Shown here: piece after piece, positions 1 to 8,583 of the stretch
How positions within the stretch are numbered: position 1 is the stretch's first letter
How the letters are laid out: the number at the start of each line of letters is the position of its first letter
Origin: Cytophagales bacterium
GTDB taxonomy: Bacteria; Bacteroidota; Bacteroidia; Cytophagales; Spirosomataceae
Direction of reading: 5' to 3'
Length of the DNA: 64,000 bases
Assembly: GCA_013298125.1 (NCBI GenBank)
Contig: JAAFJP010000019.1
Location: 59,144-123,143, forward strand
Notes under the pieces: model-generated
Database searches by the model: none
What the model was told of the DNA's origin: nothing
Seen by the model: only the letters and a program-made list of their open reading frames with translations
Program-made: the position numbers and the translations under genes

Positions 1-493
1 TAATCATTTCGAGGTATTCGGCTTCGGTCACCTGCTCACGACTCTCGAAATTCATGTCTAATTGTTGTCCCTCACAAACCTCCGCCGCCGTGCGATTAAA
101 GCGTTTCATGGCTTTTTTGAAACGGCTGTCTTCTACTTCCATCAGGAGTTCGTACGCCTGTACGAGCATCACATCACCCGAAAGAATGGCGATATTTGCA
201 TTCCATTTTTCGTGAACCGTTGGCTTGCCACGACGAAGCGGAGCATTGTCCATAATATCATCGTGCATCAAGGTAAAATTATGAAAAACCTCTACCGCAG
301 AGGCAGGTTTGACGGCTTTTTGCCAATCGTCAGTGAACAGTGCAGTTGCCATAAGAGTCATCAGCGGACGCATTCTTTTGCCCCCCAAAGCCATTAAATA
401 GCGGATGGGTTCGTATAGTTCAACTGGATTTTCGCCGTAAGTCTGTTGAGAAAATTCTTCGTTTAGGGCTTGTTGGAAGTTTTTGGTAGTCAT
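1..493 (-). CDS. Polyprenyl synthetase family protein (partial, 3' end outside window)
   Basis: This is an isoprenyl diphosphate synthase that condenses isopentenyl diphosphate onto allylic diphosphates to make quinone or carrier-lipid side chains. Reading leftwards from the ATG at 493, about 164 residues are visible. They include the family motif GGKRMRP near residue 36 and the first aspartate-rich motif (LMHDDIMD, then RRGKPT) near residue 77; the pattern is diagnostic for the trans-prenyltransferase fold. The second aspartate-rich motif lies beyond base 1, so chain length and exact product (farnesyl, geranylgeranyl or octaprenyl type) cannot be decided. No partner gene is visible. Family assignment is firm; the subfamily is unknown. 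Confidence 0.93.
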   Translation of the reverse strand, partial: MTTKNFQQALNEEFSQQTYGENPVELYEPIRYLMALGGKRMRPLMTLMATALFTDDWQKAVKPASAVEVFHNFTLMHDDIMDNAPLRRGKPTVHEKWNANIAILSGDVMLVQAYELLMEVEDSRFKKAMKRFNRTAAEVCEGQQLDMNFESREQVTEAEYLEMI

Positions 494-507
494 GTTTTCG
501 TTTAGGT

Positions 508-567
508 GTTAGGGATTAGGTGATAGGGATTAGGAAAACACTAATCGTCTAATAACTAATATCTAAC
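508..567. repeat. Inverted repeat of reiterated TTAGGGATTAG/CTAATAACTAAT words
   Basis: The left arm (508-533) is made of GTTAGGGATTAG-like words and the right arm (541-567) of their approximate complements. It lies just upstream of the polyprenyl synthetase start, in its 5' leader. No transcription-termination T tract follows it. The arms are imperfect, which suggests an ageing element. The 494-871 gap holds this repeat and the one at 621-760 and no gene that I can support. Confidence 0.55.
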
Positions 568-620
568 ATATTTTTTGCCAAATTTAGGCAGAAGATTTTG
601 AATCTTTATACTAAGTAGTC

Positions 621-760
621 ATTACAATTTAATCAACGTTTTATCTACCGCAAAAGAATCAAAAGAAAACAAGAGCATTTATTCTCTAAAACTAATGATA
701 CCTTTTGTTTCTTTTGTGGCAACCGACGCTCGGTAAAAAATAAACGTTGTTTAATTACAT
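621..760. repeat. Large imperfect inverted repeat with an AACGTTGTTTAA core
   Basis: Bases 621-650 pair with 731-760 (TAATCAACGTTTT against AAACGTTGTTTAATTA), and inside them 651-670 pairs with 701-719 (CAAAAGAATCAAAAG against CTTTTGTTTCTTTTG). The outer arm with its flank (from 611) resembles the sequence at 63877-63908, and the core resembles 7288-7312, so it belongs to a small dispersed family. It lies in the non-coding gap between two genes read leftwards. Confidence 0.5.
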
Positions 761-871
761 TCCAATTACTTACTTACTCTCAATCTCATATGATGGGAGT
801 AGCTGTATATTTCCATTTAATTGATTTTTTAGTGATTGTTTGATATAGTTTTATTTGATAATTAAAAGCTA

Positions 872-1537
872 CTACGCAACCTTGCCACCATTCAACTCAT
901 CTTGCCATTTTTTCAAGGCTTTCCAATCGCCTTTGGCGGCAATTTTTGCTTGGGCTGCCCACGTTGAGGGGTTGTGCATTTGGAAACGTGAACCTGCCTT
1001 AACCAAGATTCCTTTCAAAGTCTTTTCTGAACTTTTGGATAATTTTTCAAACGTCTCTATGCCATCCGCTTTGAGTAATGAGGCTATTTTAGGTCCTACA
1101 CCTTCAATTTTTGTTAAATCGTCTGGTTTGGTATCTGCCACTTTTGAGGCTTTCGGAGGTGAAGGTTTTGCCGTGGTTGTTGCTTTTGGGGCTGTTGCTT
1201 TGGCTGGTTTTATAGCCTTCGCAGGTTTGGCAACCGATGGCAGACTCAATACTGAATTTTCGATATGCGGATACATTGGTGAGGTTTCGTAACGGTCAGC
1301 GGCGAAGTCATTTTGCCAATGATGATTATTGATTTGATAACGAAAATGATAATCACGACCATTCGGAATCTCCAATTCTATCTCAAATGAACCATCCTTT
1401 TTTGCTTTAAGCATCACTGGATTCCATTCCGTAAAATCTCCTACAATTGATACAATACTCACGCCTTCGAGGGCTTCTTTTGGCATTGAGAAAACAACCT
1501 TTGTGCTGTTTTTCTCAGGAATAATAGTCTTTTTCAT
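872..1537 (-). CDS. CBM48/AMPK-type glycogen-binding domain fused to a helix-hairpin-helix domain
   Basis: The 221-residue product has three parts. Residues 1 to about 95 form an early-set sugar-binding fold of the CBM48/isoamylase-N type (VSIVGDFTEWNP, then DYHFRYQINNHHWQNDFAADRY). Residues 100-135 are a flexible Ala/Pro/Lys linker (AKPAKAIKPAKATAPKA). From about 137 there is a helix-hairpin-helix module (DDLTKIEGVGPKIASLL) followed by a short helical tail, like the tail found on some Bacteroidota ribosomal-protein or DUF4332-like proteins. There is no signal peptide, so it should be cytosolic. CBM48 modules bind alpha-glucans and HhH modules bind nucleic acid or proteins; what the fusion does is unknown. 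The gene stands alone, divergent from dxs. Confidence 0.75.
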   Translation of the reverse strand: MKKTIIPEKNSTKVVFSMPKEALEGVSIVSIVGDFTEWNPVMLKAKKDGSFEIELEIPNGRDYHFRYQINNHHWQNDFAADRYETSPMYPHIENSVLSLPSVAKPAKAIKPAKATAPKATTTAKPSPPKASKVADTKPDDLTKIEGVGPKIASLLKADGIETFEKLSKSSEKTLKGILVKAGSRFQMHNPSTWAAQAKIAAKGDWKALKKWQDELNGGKVA

Positions 1538-1879
1538 GTTTTTTAGAAATGAGAGAAATAGTTAAATAATTGATATTCAAATACTTGTAATGAATATTTG
1601 ATTTTCAAATATCTACCATTTTTTTGAAATAGCATGAATTTTAAAGCAAAAATTTTGAGTTCTATTATTTTTTAAAACAGAATAATCATTAAATTGTGCT
1701 AAGACAATAATATCGAATAGCCATTAATGTTTATCGAAGAAATACCTTGTGAACTATATTCCGACAAAATATGATGAAATAATTTCGTAATTTTGTGTTA
1801 AAATCTCATTTCGAGTATCGGAAGAAAACATTTTCAAAAATCCATAGTTATCTATTTACACTTTTCGACAATACAATCC
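1538..1879. other. Divergent intergenic region ahead of dxs
   Basis: This AT-rich gap of 342 bases separates the CBM48-HhH gene from dxs, and both must be transcribed out of it. The only promoter-like word found is TAATTTTG at 1788-1795, a match to the Bacteroidota -7 element TAnnTTTG on the + strand about 85 bases before the dxs ATG. No TTTG element lies at the right distance, so this is weak. No RNA gene or hairpin is evident. Confidence 0.3.
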
Positions 1880-3841
1880 ATGAAAATCACTCCTGGCAAA
1901 TTATTAGCACAAATCAACTCCCCAGAGGATTTAAGAAAAAGAGACCGCTCGGAATTACTCCAAATTTGTGATGAACTTCGTCAGTATATTATTGATGATG
2001 TGTCGGTGTTTGGGGGGCATTTTGGGGCTTCTTTGGGCGTGGTGGAGTTATCGGTGGCTTTGCATTATGTCTTCAATACGCCCGACGACCAAGTGATTTT
2101 TGACGTAGGACATCAAGCCTACGGACACAAAATTCTGACGGGCAGACGTGATAATTTCCACACAAATCGTCTCTATGGAGGGATTTCTGGTTTTCCGAAA
2201 CGTAAAGAAAGTAAATATGATGCCTTTGGCGTTGGTCATTCTTCGACTTCTATTTCGGCAGCTTTGGGGATGTCGGTGGCTTCGCAATATAAAGGTGAAA
2301 AAGACCGTCAGCACATTGCCGTAATTGGGGATGGCTCGATGACCGCAGGAATGGCTTTCGAGGCGATGAATCATGCGGGAGCAATTCCTAACAACATGAT
2401 TATTATTTTGAATGATAATTGCATGGCGATTGACCCCAACGTGGGGGCTTTGAAGGAATATTTAACCGATATTACTACTTCGCATACTTACAATCGTGTG
2501 AAGGATGAAGTGTGGAATTTGTTGGGTAAAATGTCCAAATTTGGGAAATCTGCCCAAGATATAGTTTCCAAAATTGAGAATGGTTTGAAGGCTACTTTGT
2601 TGAAACAGAGCAACTTATTTGAATCATTAAACCTCCGATATTTTGGTCCGATTGATGGACATGACGTAGAATATTTGGCAACCGTTTTGAATGATTTAAA
2701 AGACATTCCAGGTCCTAAAATTCTTCATTGTATCACTACCAAAGGCAAAGGGTATGCCCTTGCCGAAAAAGACCAAACCCTTTGGCACGCTCCTGGGAAA
2801 TTTGATAAAATCACAGGAATTATCAAAAAAACCATCCATACAACGCCACAAGCCCCTAAGTATCAGGATGTTTTCGGAAATACCATCGTAGAATTAGCGG
2901 AACAAAATTCCAAAATCATGGGGGTCACGCCTGCCATGCCTTCGGGAAGTTCGTTGAATATTATGATGAAAGCCATGCCAGACCGTGCTTTTGATGTGGG
3001 CATTGCCGAACAACACGCCGTAACGTTTTCGGCAGGAATGGCGACACAAGGTTTAACGGTTTTTTGTAATATTTATTCGTCCTTCATGCAACGTGCCTAT
3101 GACCAAGTGGTGCATGATGTTGCGATTCAAGAATTACCAGTAGTTTTCTGTCTTGACCGTGCAGGTTTTGCGGGTGCCGATGGACCTACGCATCACGGGG
3201 CGTATGACCTTGCGTACATGAGATGTATTCCGAATATGATTGTCTTTTCGCCGATGAATGAAAAAGAGTTGCGAGACATTATGTTTACCGTTTCTCAGGA
3301 TAATTTCAAGGATTTAAAGTCTTGTATATCAGTTCGTTACCCACGTGGAGAAGGTGTTATGCCAAATTGGAAAACGCCTTTTGAACAAATGGAAATTGGA
3401 AAAGGCAGAAAGATAAAAGATGGTGAAAGCGTAGCGATTTTGACCCTCGGACACATCGGAAATTATGCCGTGACTGCCTGTGAAATGTTGGAAAAAGAAG
3501 GTATCAATCCAGCTCATTACGATATGCGTTTTGTGAAACCTTTGGACGAAGCGATGTTACATGAAATTTTCCAAAACTACGACAAAGTAATCACCGTAGA
3601 AGATGGTTGTATTCAAGGAGGATTTGGTTCGGCAGTGGCTGAGTTTATGTTGGATAACGGTTATTCATCGCAACTAAAACGTCTTGGAATTCCTGATAGA
3701 GTGGTTGAACACGGCGAGCAAATTGAATTACACAGAGAATGTGGTTTCGACCCAGAAGGCATTGCAGAGACAGTTAGATCCATTTTGGGAACGGTGAAAA
3801 TGAAACAGAGAAAAGAAGAGGTGGAGTTGATATTGAATTAA
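1880..3841 (+). CDS. dxs: 1-deoxy-D-xylulose-5-phosphate synthase
   Basis: This enzyme joins pyruvate and glyceraldehyde-3-phosphate to give 1-deoxy-D-xylulose 5-phosphate, the first step of the MEP isoprenoid pathway and a branch to thiamine and pyridoxal. The 653-residue length is close to the family norm. The thiamine-diphosphate motif starts at about residue 149 (GDGSMTAG) and ends with NDN near 180. The transketolase pyrimidine-binding domain follows (GIAEQHAVTFSAG; YDLAYMRCIPN), then the C-terminal transketolase domain (EDGCIQGGFGSAV). The start is the first ATG of the frame and gives the usual N-terminus (LLAQINSPEDLRK). A polyprenyl synthetase, a consumer of its product, lies 1.4 kb away on the other strand. 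A terminator follows directly. Confidence 0.97.
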   Translation: MKITPGKLLAQINSPEDLRKRDRSELLQICDELRQYIIDDVSVFGGHFGASLGVVELSVALHYVFNTPDDQVIFDVGHQAYGHKILTGRRDNFHTNRLYGGISGFPKRKESKYDAFGVGHSSTSISAALGMSVASQYKGEKDRQHIAVIGDGSMTAGMAFEAMNHAGAIPNNMIIILNDNCMAIDPNVGALKEYLTDITTSHTYNRVKDEVWNLLGKMSKFGKSAQDIVSKIENGLKATLLKQSNLFESLNLRYFGPIDGHDVEYLATVLNDLKDIPGPKILHCITTKGKGYALAEKDQTLWHAPGKFDKITGIIKKTIHTTPQAPKYQDVFGNTIVELAEQNSKIMGVTPAMPSGSSLNIMMKAMPDRAFDVGIAEQHAVTFSAGMATQGLTVFCNIYSSFMQRAYDQVVHDVAIQELPVVFCLDRAGFAGADGPTHHGAYDLAYMRCIPNMIVFSPMNEKELRDIMFTVSQDNFKDLKSCISVRYPRGEGVMPNWKTPFEQMEIGKGRKIKDGESVAILTLGHIGNYAVTACEMLEKEGINPAHYDMRFVKPLDEAMLHEIFQNYDKVITVEDGCIQGGFGSAVAEFMLDNGYSSQLKRLGIPDRVVEHGEQIELHRECGFDPEGIAETVRSILGTVKMKQRKEEVELILN

Positions 3842-3857
3842 TGATAACGAATATACG

Positions 3858-3893
3858 AAAGTCCCTTTGAAGCAATTTAGAGGGACTTTTTTT
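3858..3893 (+). terminator. Rho-independent terminator of dxs
   Basis: The stem AAAGTCCCT/AGGGACTTT has a 14-base loop and is followed by a run of seven T residues, 17 bases after the dxs stop. Confidence 0.85.
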
Positions 3894-3937
3894 ATGAGTT
3901 TTTATTACTATATTTAACGTTTAAATCTAAAATTAAA

Positions 3938-4927
3938 ATGACCAATAATCAAGAAGATAACCAATTTGAATACATCCTTTCGTTAATTCATGACGCTAAG
4001 AATAGAGTTTATCAAAGTGTAAATCATACCCAAATAATGCTTTATTGGCAGATAGGTGGGTATGTTTTTGAACGCCTTTCAAAAGCGGAATGGGGAGCAA
4101 AAACAGTTCAACATTTAGCTGATTATCTCCAAAAGAAAGACCCTTTACTCACTAATTTTACTAAAAGAGGATTGTACAGAATGCAACAATTCTTCATTGC
4201 TTATCCCGAAAAGGAATTTGTGTCGACGCTATCGACACAAATTAGTTGGTCACATCATTTAGAAATTTTGAGTGGCACCAAAAGTGTTCAAGAAAGAGAA
4301 TATTACATCAAATTATCAATTAAAGATAGATTGAATGTACATCATCTCAGAAGACAATTGAAATCAGGGCATTTTGAGCGTAGCATTATTGCAGATAAAC
4401 TTTTACCCAGTTCTTTTGATAATTATCCAAAAGATGTAACGGGTGTTTTTAAAGACTCGTATTCGTTGGAATTTCTAAAATTACCCGAAGAACATTCAGA
4501 AAATGACCTCAAAAAATCGCTTGTAAAAAATCTAAAATCATTTATTCTTGAATTAGGCAGCGATTTTACATTTGTGGGAGAAGAATTTAGATTACAAATA
4601 GACATGGAGGATTTTTATATTGACCTACTTTTTTATCACCGTGAATTATGTTGTTTAGTAGCTTTTGAGTTGAAAATTGAGAAATTCTCCCCCTCACATT
4701 TAGGGCAACTTAATTTCTATTTGGAAGCCTTAGATCAAGATATAAAAAAGCCCCACGAAAACCCAAGTATTGGCATTTTGTTGTGTAAAACGAAGAGTAA
4801 AACCGTTGTTGAATATACCTTGAATCGTAATGTATCGCCAGCGTTGGTTATTGATTATTCATCCAAACTTATTGATAAACAAGTACTTCAAGCGAAAGTA
4901 CAAGAACTCTTTTCATTTTCTGATTAA
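3938..4927 (+). CDS. DUF1016 / YhcG-type PD-(D/E)XK nuclease-fold protein
   Basis: The protein has 329 residues. The N-terminal part matches the DUF1016 N-domain pattern (YWQIGGYVFE, then the RMQQFF and SWSHHLEIL segments, residues about 30-110). The C-terminal half carries the PD-(D/E)XK core: an Asp in DFYIDLLFYHRE and E-x-K in VAFELKIEKFSPSHLGQLNFYL near residues 225-265. Such proteins are usual accessory-genome residents in Bacteroidota, often near restriction-modification or toxin genes, and are suspected DNA nucleases. No methylase or restriction partner is next to this one. It stands alone between the dxs terminator and a convergent RecQ gene. Biological role unknown. Confidence 0.85.
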   Translation: MTNNQEDNQFEYILSLIHDAKNRVYQSVNHTQIMLYWQIGGYVFERLSKAEWGAKTVQHLADYLQKKDPLLTNFTKRGLYRMQQFFIAYPEKEFVSTLSTQISWSHHLEILSGTKSVQEREYYIKLSIKDRLNVHHLRRQLKSGHFERSIIADKLLPSSFDNYPKDVTGVFKDSYSLEFLKLPEEHSENDLKKSLVKNLKSFILELGSDFTFVGEEFRLQIDMEDFYIDLLFYHRELCCLVAFELKIEKFSPSHLGQLNFYLEALDQDIKKPHENPSIGILLCKTKSKTVVEYTLNRNVSPALVIDYSSKLIDKQVLQAKVQELFSFSD

Positions 4928-5007
4928 TTCTGAAATTAGAAGAAAACGTAGTGTTTGAAAAACAATAAGTAGTCGGATATTTCATGCGATAACATCTTAG
5001 GATTAGC

Positions 5008-5061
5008 GGTCTGACTATCGTCTGACCGAGGTATCATAATAGGTCAGACGATAGTCAGACC
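5008..5061. repeat. Perfect 20-bp inverted repeat built from paired GTCTGAC heptamers
   Basis: The left arm is GGTCTGACTATCGTCTGACC (5008-5027) and the right arm its exact reverse complement (5042-5061), with a 14-base loop. Each arm itself contains the heptamer GTCTGAC (or complement) twice, 11 bases apart. It sits between the convergent DUF1016 and recQ genes. There is no T tract, so it is not a standard terminator. Confidence 0.8.
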
Positions 5062-5197
5062 TATGATAACCCATCAATTTAAAGTTTTTCAGACAGTAGT
5101 TCTATTTGACAATCAACGATATTATCTTAAAAACCTCAGTGAAATTTTGGGAGTTTTGCAGAAAATTGTAGAATGATTTAGCCTCATCGAATCCAAA

Positions 5198-7114
5198 TTA
5201 CCTCAACGACAATCTCCCCTCTCCATCAAACGCAATCTCCTCAAAACCAATCATTTCACGAATCAACTCTTGAAATTTAGATTGATTGACGGGTTGCATA
5301 ATTTGGGTGATTAGTTGCACACTCATTGCTCCATTTTTTAGTAATTCCTTGATTTTTAGACGGGTCAATTCGTCTTGACTTTTATCCTCAACGACTTCTT
5401 TATTTTGCTTCTTTTTCTTCAAACAATTATCACAAACTCCACATTCTGAGTCACTTATCTCGTTGAAATATTCCAGTAATAACTGAGTTCTACAACGATT
5501 AGGATGTTCGACGTAATGTTTTACGGCTTTGGCTTTTTGTAAATCCCGCTCTTTTCGATTTTTGATTTCGAGTTCTTGCAGAGGCAATTCTCGAACGTCA
5601 TATCGTGGGGTCAAATAAGTCAATTGAGGTTTATCTTTTTGTTTATCGTAAATCAAAAGATTAAATTTTTCTAAATTCAAAAGCCACGTTTCTATTTCAT
5701 TGACGGGGATTGAAAAGGCTTTGGCGATATTTGTTTCTGAGATATTCAAAAAAGTCCCAAAGAGTTCGCCTCCGTAAATTCTGAGCAACATTTTGATAAA
5801 CGAATCATACTTCGGATTCCGTAGTTGGAAGTCATACAATTCTCGATTATCGACTCTAAACATGAGCTTCGAGGTGTTTTTAAAACCTTCCGAAAGTTGA
5901 ATAAATCCCTGATTTTCAAGTATTTTCAAAGCAAAATAAGTATCAGTGGGTGGTAAGTCAAACCGTCTTTGAAACTCTATTAAATCAAAATCATAACTGG
6001 CAAATTCGCCCGCCCCAACTGCCAATTGAAACACGTTGCCGAGGCATTGATAAGTCCGCCTGATGAGTTCGATGGGTGGGTACGTTTGGATGACATTTTT
6101 CTCTAAACCATCAATATCCGACTTATTGAACAAGGCTACGGCATACGCTTTTTCGCCGTCTCGCCCCCCTCTGCCCGCTTCTTGGTAGTAGGCTTCCAAA
6201 GTATCGGGCAAGTCTAAATGAATCACCGAACGTACATCAGGCTTGTCGATTCCCATTCCGAAGGCATTAGTTGCCACAATGACCCTGACACGGTTTTTTA
6301 TCCAATTTTCTTGGCGTTTGGTTCGTTCGGCTGCGTTCAGACCTGCATGATAAAAAGTAGATTGAACGTTGTATTTATTCAACATATCCGACACCTCCTG
6401 CGTACGTCTGCGATTACGCACATACACCACCGCCGAACCTTGTACATTTTGCAAAATCTTCATTAATCGTCGTTCTTTATCGTCCTCTTTGAAAGCCGAA
6501 TACGACAAATTGGCACGGGCAAAACTTTGTTGGAAAATCTGTGGATGATTGAGTTCTAATTTGGCGATAATATCCTTTTTTACCTCCTCAGTTGCCGTGG
6601 CAGTGAGAGCAATCATCGGCACTGGAGGAAGCAATTTCCTGAACTCCGAAATCTTGGTGTAGGGTGGTCTGAAATCATAGCCCCACTGCGAAATACAGTG
6701 GGCTTCATCAATCGCTAACAAATTGATTTTCATTTGTTTAGCTCTTTCTATAAAAATTTTTGTCTGTAATCTTTCGGGCGAAACGTAGAGGAATTTTATA
6801 TCTCCATAAATACAATTATCAAGGGTAATGTCTATCTGATTTTTGTGCATTCCTGAGTAAATACCCACCGCCGAAATACCCCTGCGTTTGAGTTGTTCTA
6901 CTTGGTCTTGCATCAAGGCAATGAGGGGCGAAATGACTATACAAATCCCCTCCGACATCATAGCTGGTACTTGAAAACATAGTGATTTCCCGCCACCCGT
7001 AGGCATGAGGGCGAGCGTATCACGTCCGTCCACAACCGACTGAATAATCTCGGTTTGGAGTGGACGGAAATTATCATATCCCCAATATTGTTTTAGTATT
7101 TCTTGTGATGTCAT
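5198..7114 (-). CDS. recQ: RecQ family ATP-dependent DNA helicase (short form without HRDC)
   Basis: This is a 3'-5' superfamily 2 DNA helicase for recombination and replication-fork repair. In the 638 residues are motif I (MPTGGGKSLCFQVPA, near residue 38), motif II DEAH (AIDEAHCISQWGYDFRP), motif III (ALTATAT), motif V/VI (VATNAFGMGIDKPDVR; YYQEAGRGGRDG) and the RecQ zinc-binding domain with four Cys (CRTQLLLEYF, then CGVCDNC, near residue 560). After a Lys-rich linker only a short tail follows and no HRDC domain is seen. A second, longer RecQ is encoded at 36662. The start is the first ATG, which gives the usual MTSQEILKQYWGYDNFRPLQ-like opening. It is read alone, leftwards. Confidence 0.95.
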   Translation of the reverse strand: MTSQEILKQYWGYDNFRPLQTEIIQSVVDGRDTLALMPTGGGKSLCFQVPAMMSEGICIVISPLIALMQDQVEQLKRRGISAVGIYSGMHKNQIDITLDNCIYGDIKFLYVSPERLQTKIFIERAKQMKINLLAIDEAHCISQWGYDFRPPYTKISEFRKLLPPVPMIALTATATEEVKKDIIAKLELNHPQIFQQSFARANLSYSAFKEDDKERRLMKILQNVQGSAVVYVRNRRRTQEVSDMLNKYNVQSTFYHAGLNAAERTKRQENWIKNRVRVIVATNAFGMGIDKPDVRSVIHLDLPDTLEAYYQEAGRGGRDGEKAYAVALFNKSDIDGLEKNVIQTYPPIELIRRTYQCLGNVFQLAVGAGEFASYDFDLIEFQRRFDLPPTDTYFALKILENQGFIQLSEGFKNTSKLMFRVDNRELYDFQLRNPKYDSFIKMLLRIYGGELFGTFLNISETNIAKAFSIPVNEIETWLLNLEKFNLLIYDKQKDKPQLTYLTPRYDVRELPLQELEIKNRKERDLQKAKAVKHYVEHPNRCRTQLLLEYFNEISDSECGVCDNCLKKKKQNKEVVEDKSQDELTRLKIKELLKNGAMSVQLITQIMQPVNQSKFQELIREMIGFEEIAFDGEGRLSLR

Positions 7115-7177
7115 TTAAGTAGAGATTAGTAAATAGTGATTAGTGTTTCAACCACTTGAATACCAGTCGTTTACATA

Positions 7178-7282
7178 AGGGAAATTGTAAAAATAAGAGT
7201 ATCGTTTAACTTCCCGAAAGTTTAAAACTTTCGGGAAGTTCCTCCAAGTCAAATACAGTACGTCTAAATTTACAATTTCCCT
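7178..7282. repeat. Nested inverted repeats between the AraC regulator and recQ
   Basis: The outer arms are AGGGAAATTGTAAA (7178-7191) and TTTACAATTTCCCT (7269-7282). The inner perfect hairpin has AACTTCCCGAAAGTTT (7208-7223) facing its complement (7225-7240) with a one-base centre. The whole 7115-7336 gap between two leftward genes is taken up by this structure plus a 25-base CAAAACGTCGTTTAAATT copy at 7288-7312. Confidence 0.75.
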
Positions 7283-7336
7283 AAAATCAAAACGTCGTTT
7301 AAATTGGATTGATTAATTAGTTCTACTTTGGCATTT

Positions 7337-8311
7337 TTACCTCACCCGAGCGTCGGTCGCCCCTACCCCCTCTCCCGTGGAGAGGGGAAATTCGCCCGTA
7401 AAAACTCCCCTCTCCACGGGAGAGGGGCTGGGGGTGAGGTGAATATTCCTCCGAAATTCCAAAGGCGAAAGGTCCGTCAATTTCTTAAAATATTTTGAAA
7501 AATACGATTGGTCGGAGAAGTTTAATTTATAGGCAATTTCAGAAATTCCCAAATCTGTATGCGTTAAATATCGCTTAATTTCCATGACCATTCTGTCATT
7601 TATTAAATCCGTTGAAGTCCTGCCCGTTACGTTTCTGACTGTCTCGCTGAGGTGGTTTGGGGTTATCGTCAGTAAATCTGCGTATTCTTTTACGGATAAA
7701 TTTTCCTGACATTTTTCTTCAATTAATTGCTTAAAACGCTTGACCAAAATTCTTCCTTTATGAGCCTGTTCGTCCATCGTACCTACGGGATAAATCCGTT
7801 TGCTTTGAATCAGAATCAAATCCAATAAAGCCCTTATAACCTCCTCATTATCAGCTAATTTTAATTGATTTTCAGTAATAGCTTTTTGAAAAAGGTCAAT
7901 AAAAATTTGTCTTTCTGAGTCATTTTTTAAATAAAGCGGAGGCGTTTCTTTGGCTAAATTATAAAAAAAAGGTAACTCAAAAAGTTTGTATGGGTCGGTT
8001 TTATTAAAATGATAAAAAGACGAAGTAAATAGAAAAATAAACCCCTGCACATCCTCCGAAAGCTCTAACTCATGGATTTGTCCAGGCGAGAGAAAAAAGA
8101 TGGAAAAGGGTTTAATGGGATGATGCTGAAAGTCAATAGTATGCACGCCTTCGCCCTGTGTAAGAAACAAAATCTCATAAAAATCATCGTGCCTGTGTGG
8201 GTATGTAACCTTGAAATTTCGATGAATATCAAAGACCTCAATCTGAAACTGAATGGTTTTTTCAGTCTTGGCATTGAATTTATCTATGCTGTAAACGGGG
8301 ATGGTTTTCAT
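7337..8311 (-). CDS. AraC family transcriptional regulator with N-terminal cupin sensor
   Basis: The N-terminal 150 residues resemble the AraC-type cupin ligand-binding domain (YPHRHDDFYEILFLTQGEGVHTIDF; FFLSPGQIHELELS). The C-terminal part, to about residue 292, holds the two helix-turn-helix motifs (NLSVKEYADLLTITPNHLSETVRNVTG and GISEIAYKLNFSDQSYFSKYFKK, ending SPLEFRR). The family normally ends shortly after that point. Here about 30 more residues (HLTPSPSPVERG to DARVR) are read from the palindromic repeat at 7340-7440, so the native C-terminus has been overwritten. No target gene is obvious; the next gene in its direction is recQ, and the TPR gene is divergent from it. Confidence 0.92.
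   Translation of the reverse strand: MKTIPVYSIDKFNAKTEKTIQFQIEVFDIHRNFKVTYPHRHDDFYEILFLTQGEGVHTIDFQHHPIKPFSIFFLSPGQIHELELSEDVQGFIFLFTSSFYHFNKTDPYKLFELPFFYNLAKETPPLYLKNDSERQIFIDLFQKAITENQLKLADNEEVIRALLDLILIQSKRIYPVGTMDEQAHKGRILVKRFKQLIEEKCQENLSVKEYADLLTITPNHLSETVRNVTGRTSTDLINDRMVMEIKRYLTHTDLGISEIAYKLNFSDQSYFSKYFKKLTDLSPLEFRRNIHLTPSPSPVERGVFTGEFPLSTGEGVGATDARVR
7340..7440. repeat. BIME-like palindromic element (CTCACCCCCAGCCCC family), inserted in the AraC gene end
   Basis: The right unit (7406-7440) contains the palindrome CCCCTCTCCACGGGAGAGG and continues GCTGGGGGTGAGGT. The left unit repeats it in inverse orientation but is interrupted by about 19 extra bases (7347-7365) with a CGTCGGTCGC core. 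The same element occurs intact at 23731-23819. Here it codes for the last 30 or so residues of the AraC protein. Confidence 0.85.
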
Positions 8312-8583
8312 GGTTTTTATTCTCGAATTAACATTGGTCAGCGTGCCGTGGTTTGCGTAGGAATTGAGCGTTAGACCGTGGCACGCTTGGGCTTGAACCT
8401 ACGAGAAGCAAATAAAATGCTTTATGATTTAATATTTGAATTTACATCTAATCTTTGAAATGCCGTACGTTTTAATCAAAATACTCCGTAGTCACTTGAA
8501 AAAACCTTGTTTTATTGTTTCTTGGAAAATTATTAATACTTTCACCTAATAATTTAGTTTTAAACTCCAAACTCCTCCAAAAC

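Noticed and set aside
62..397. A 111-codon open frame on the + strand at the window start
   Set aside because: It lies antisense to the polyprenyl synthetase, whose motifs (GGKRMRP, DDxxD) are clear on the minus strand.
855..1292. A 145-codon + strand frame with hydrophobic stretch (FAVVVAFGAVALAGFIAFAGL)
   Set aside because: It is the antisense of the Ala/Pro/Lys linker of the CBM48-HhH protein; the minus strand frame has recognisable domains.
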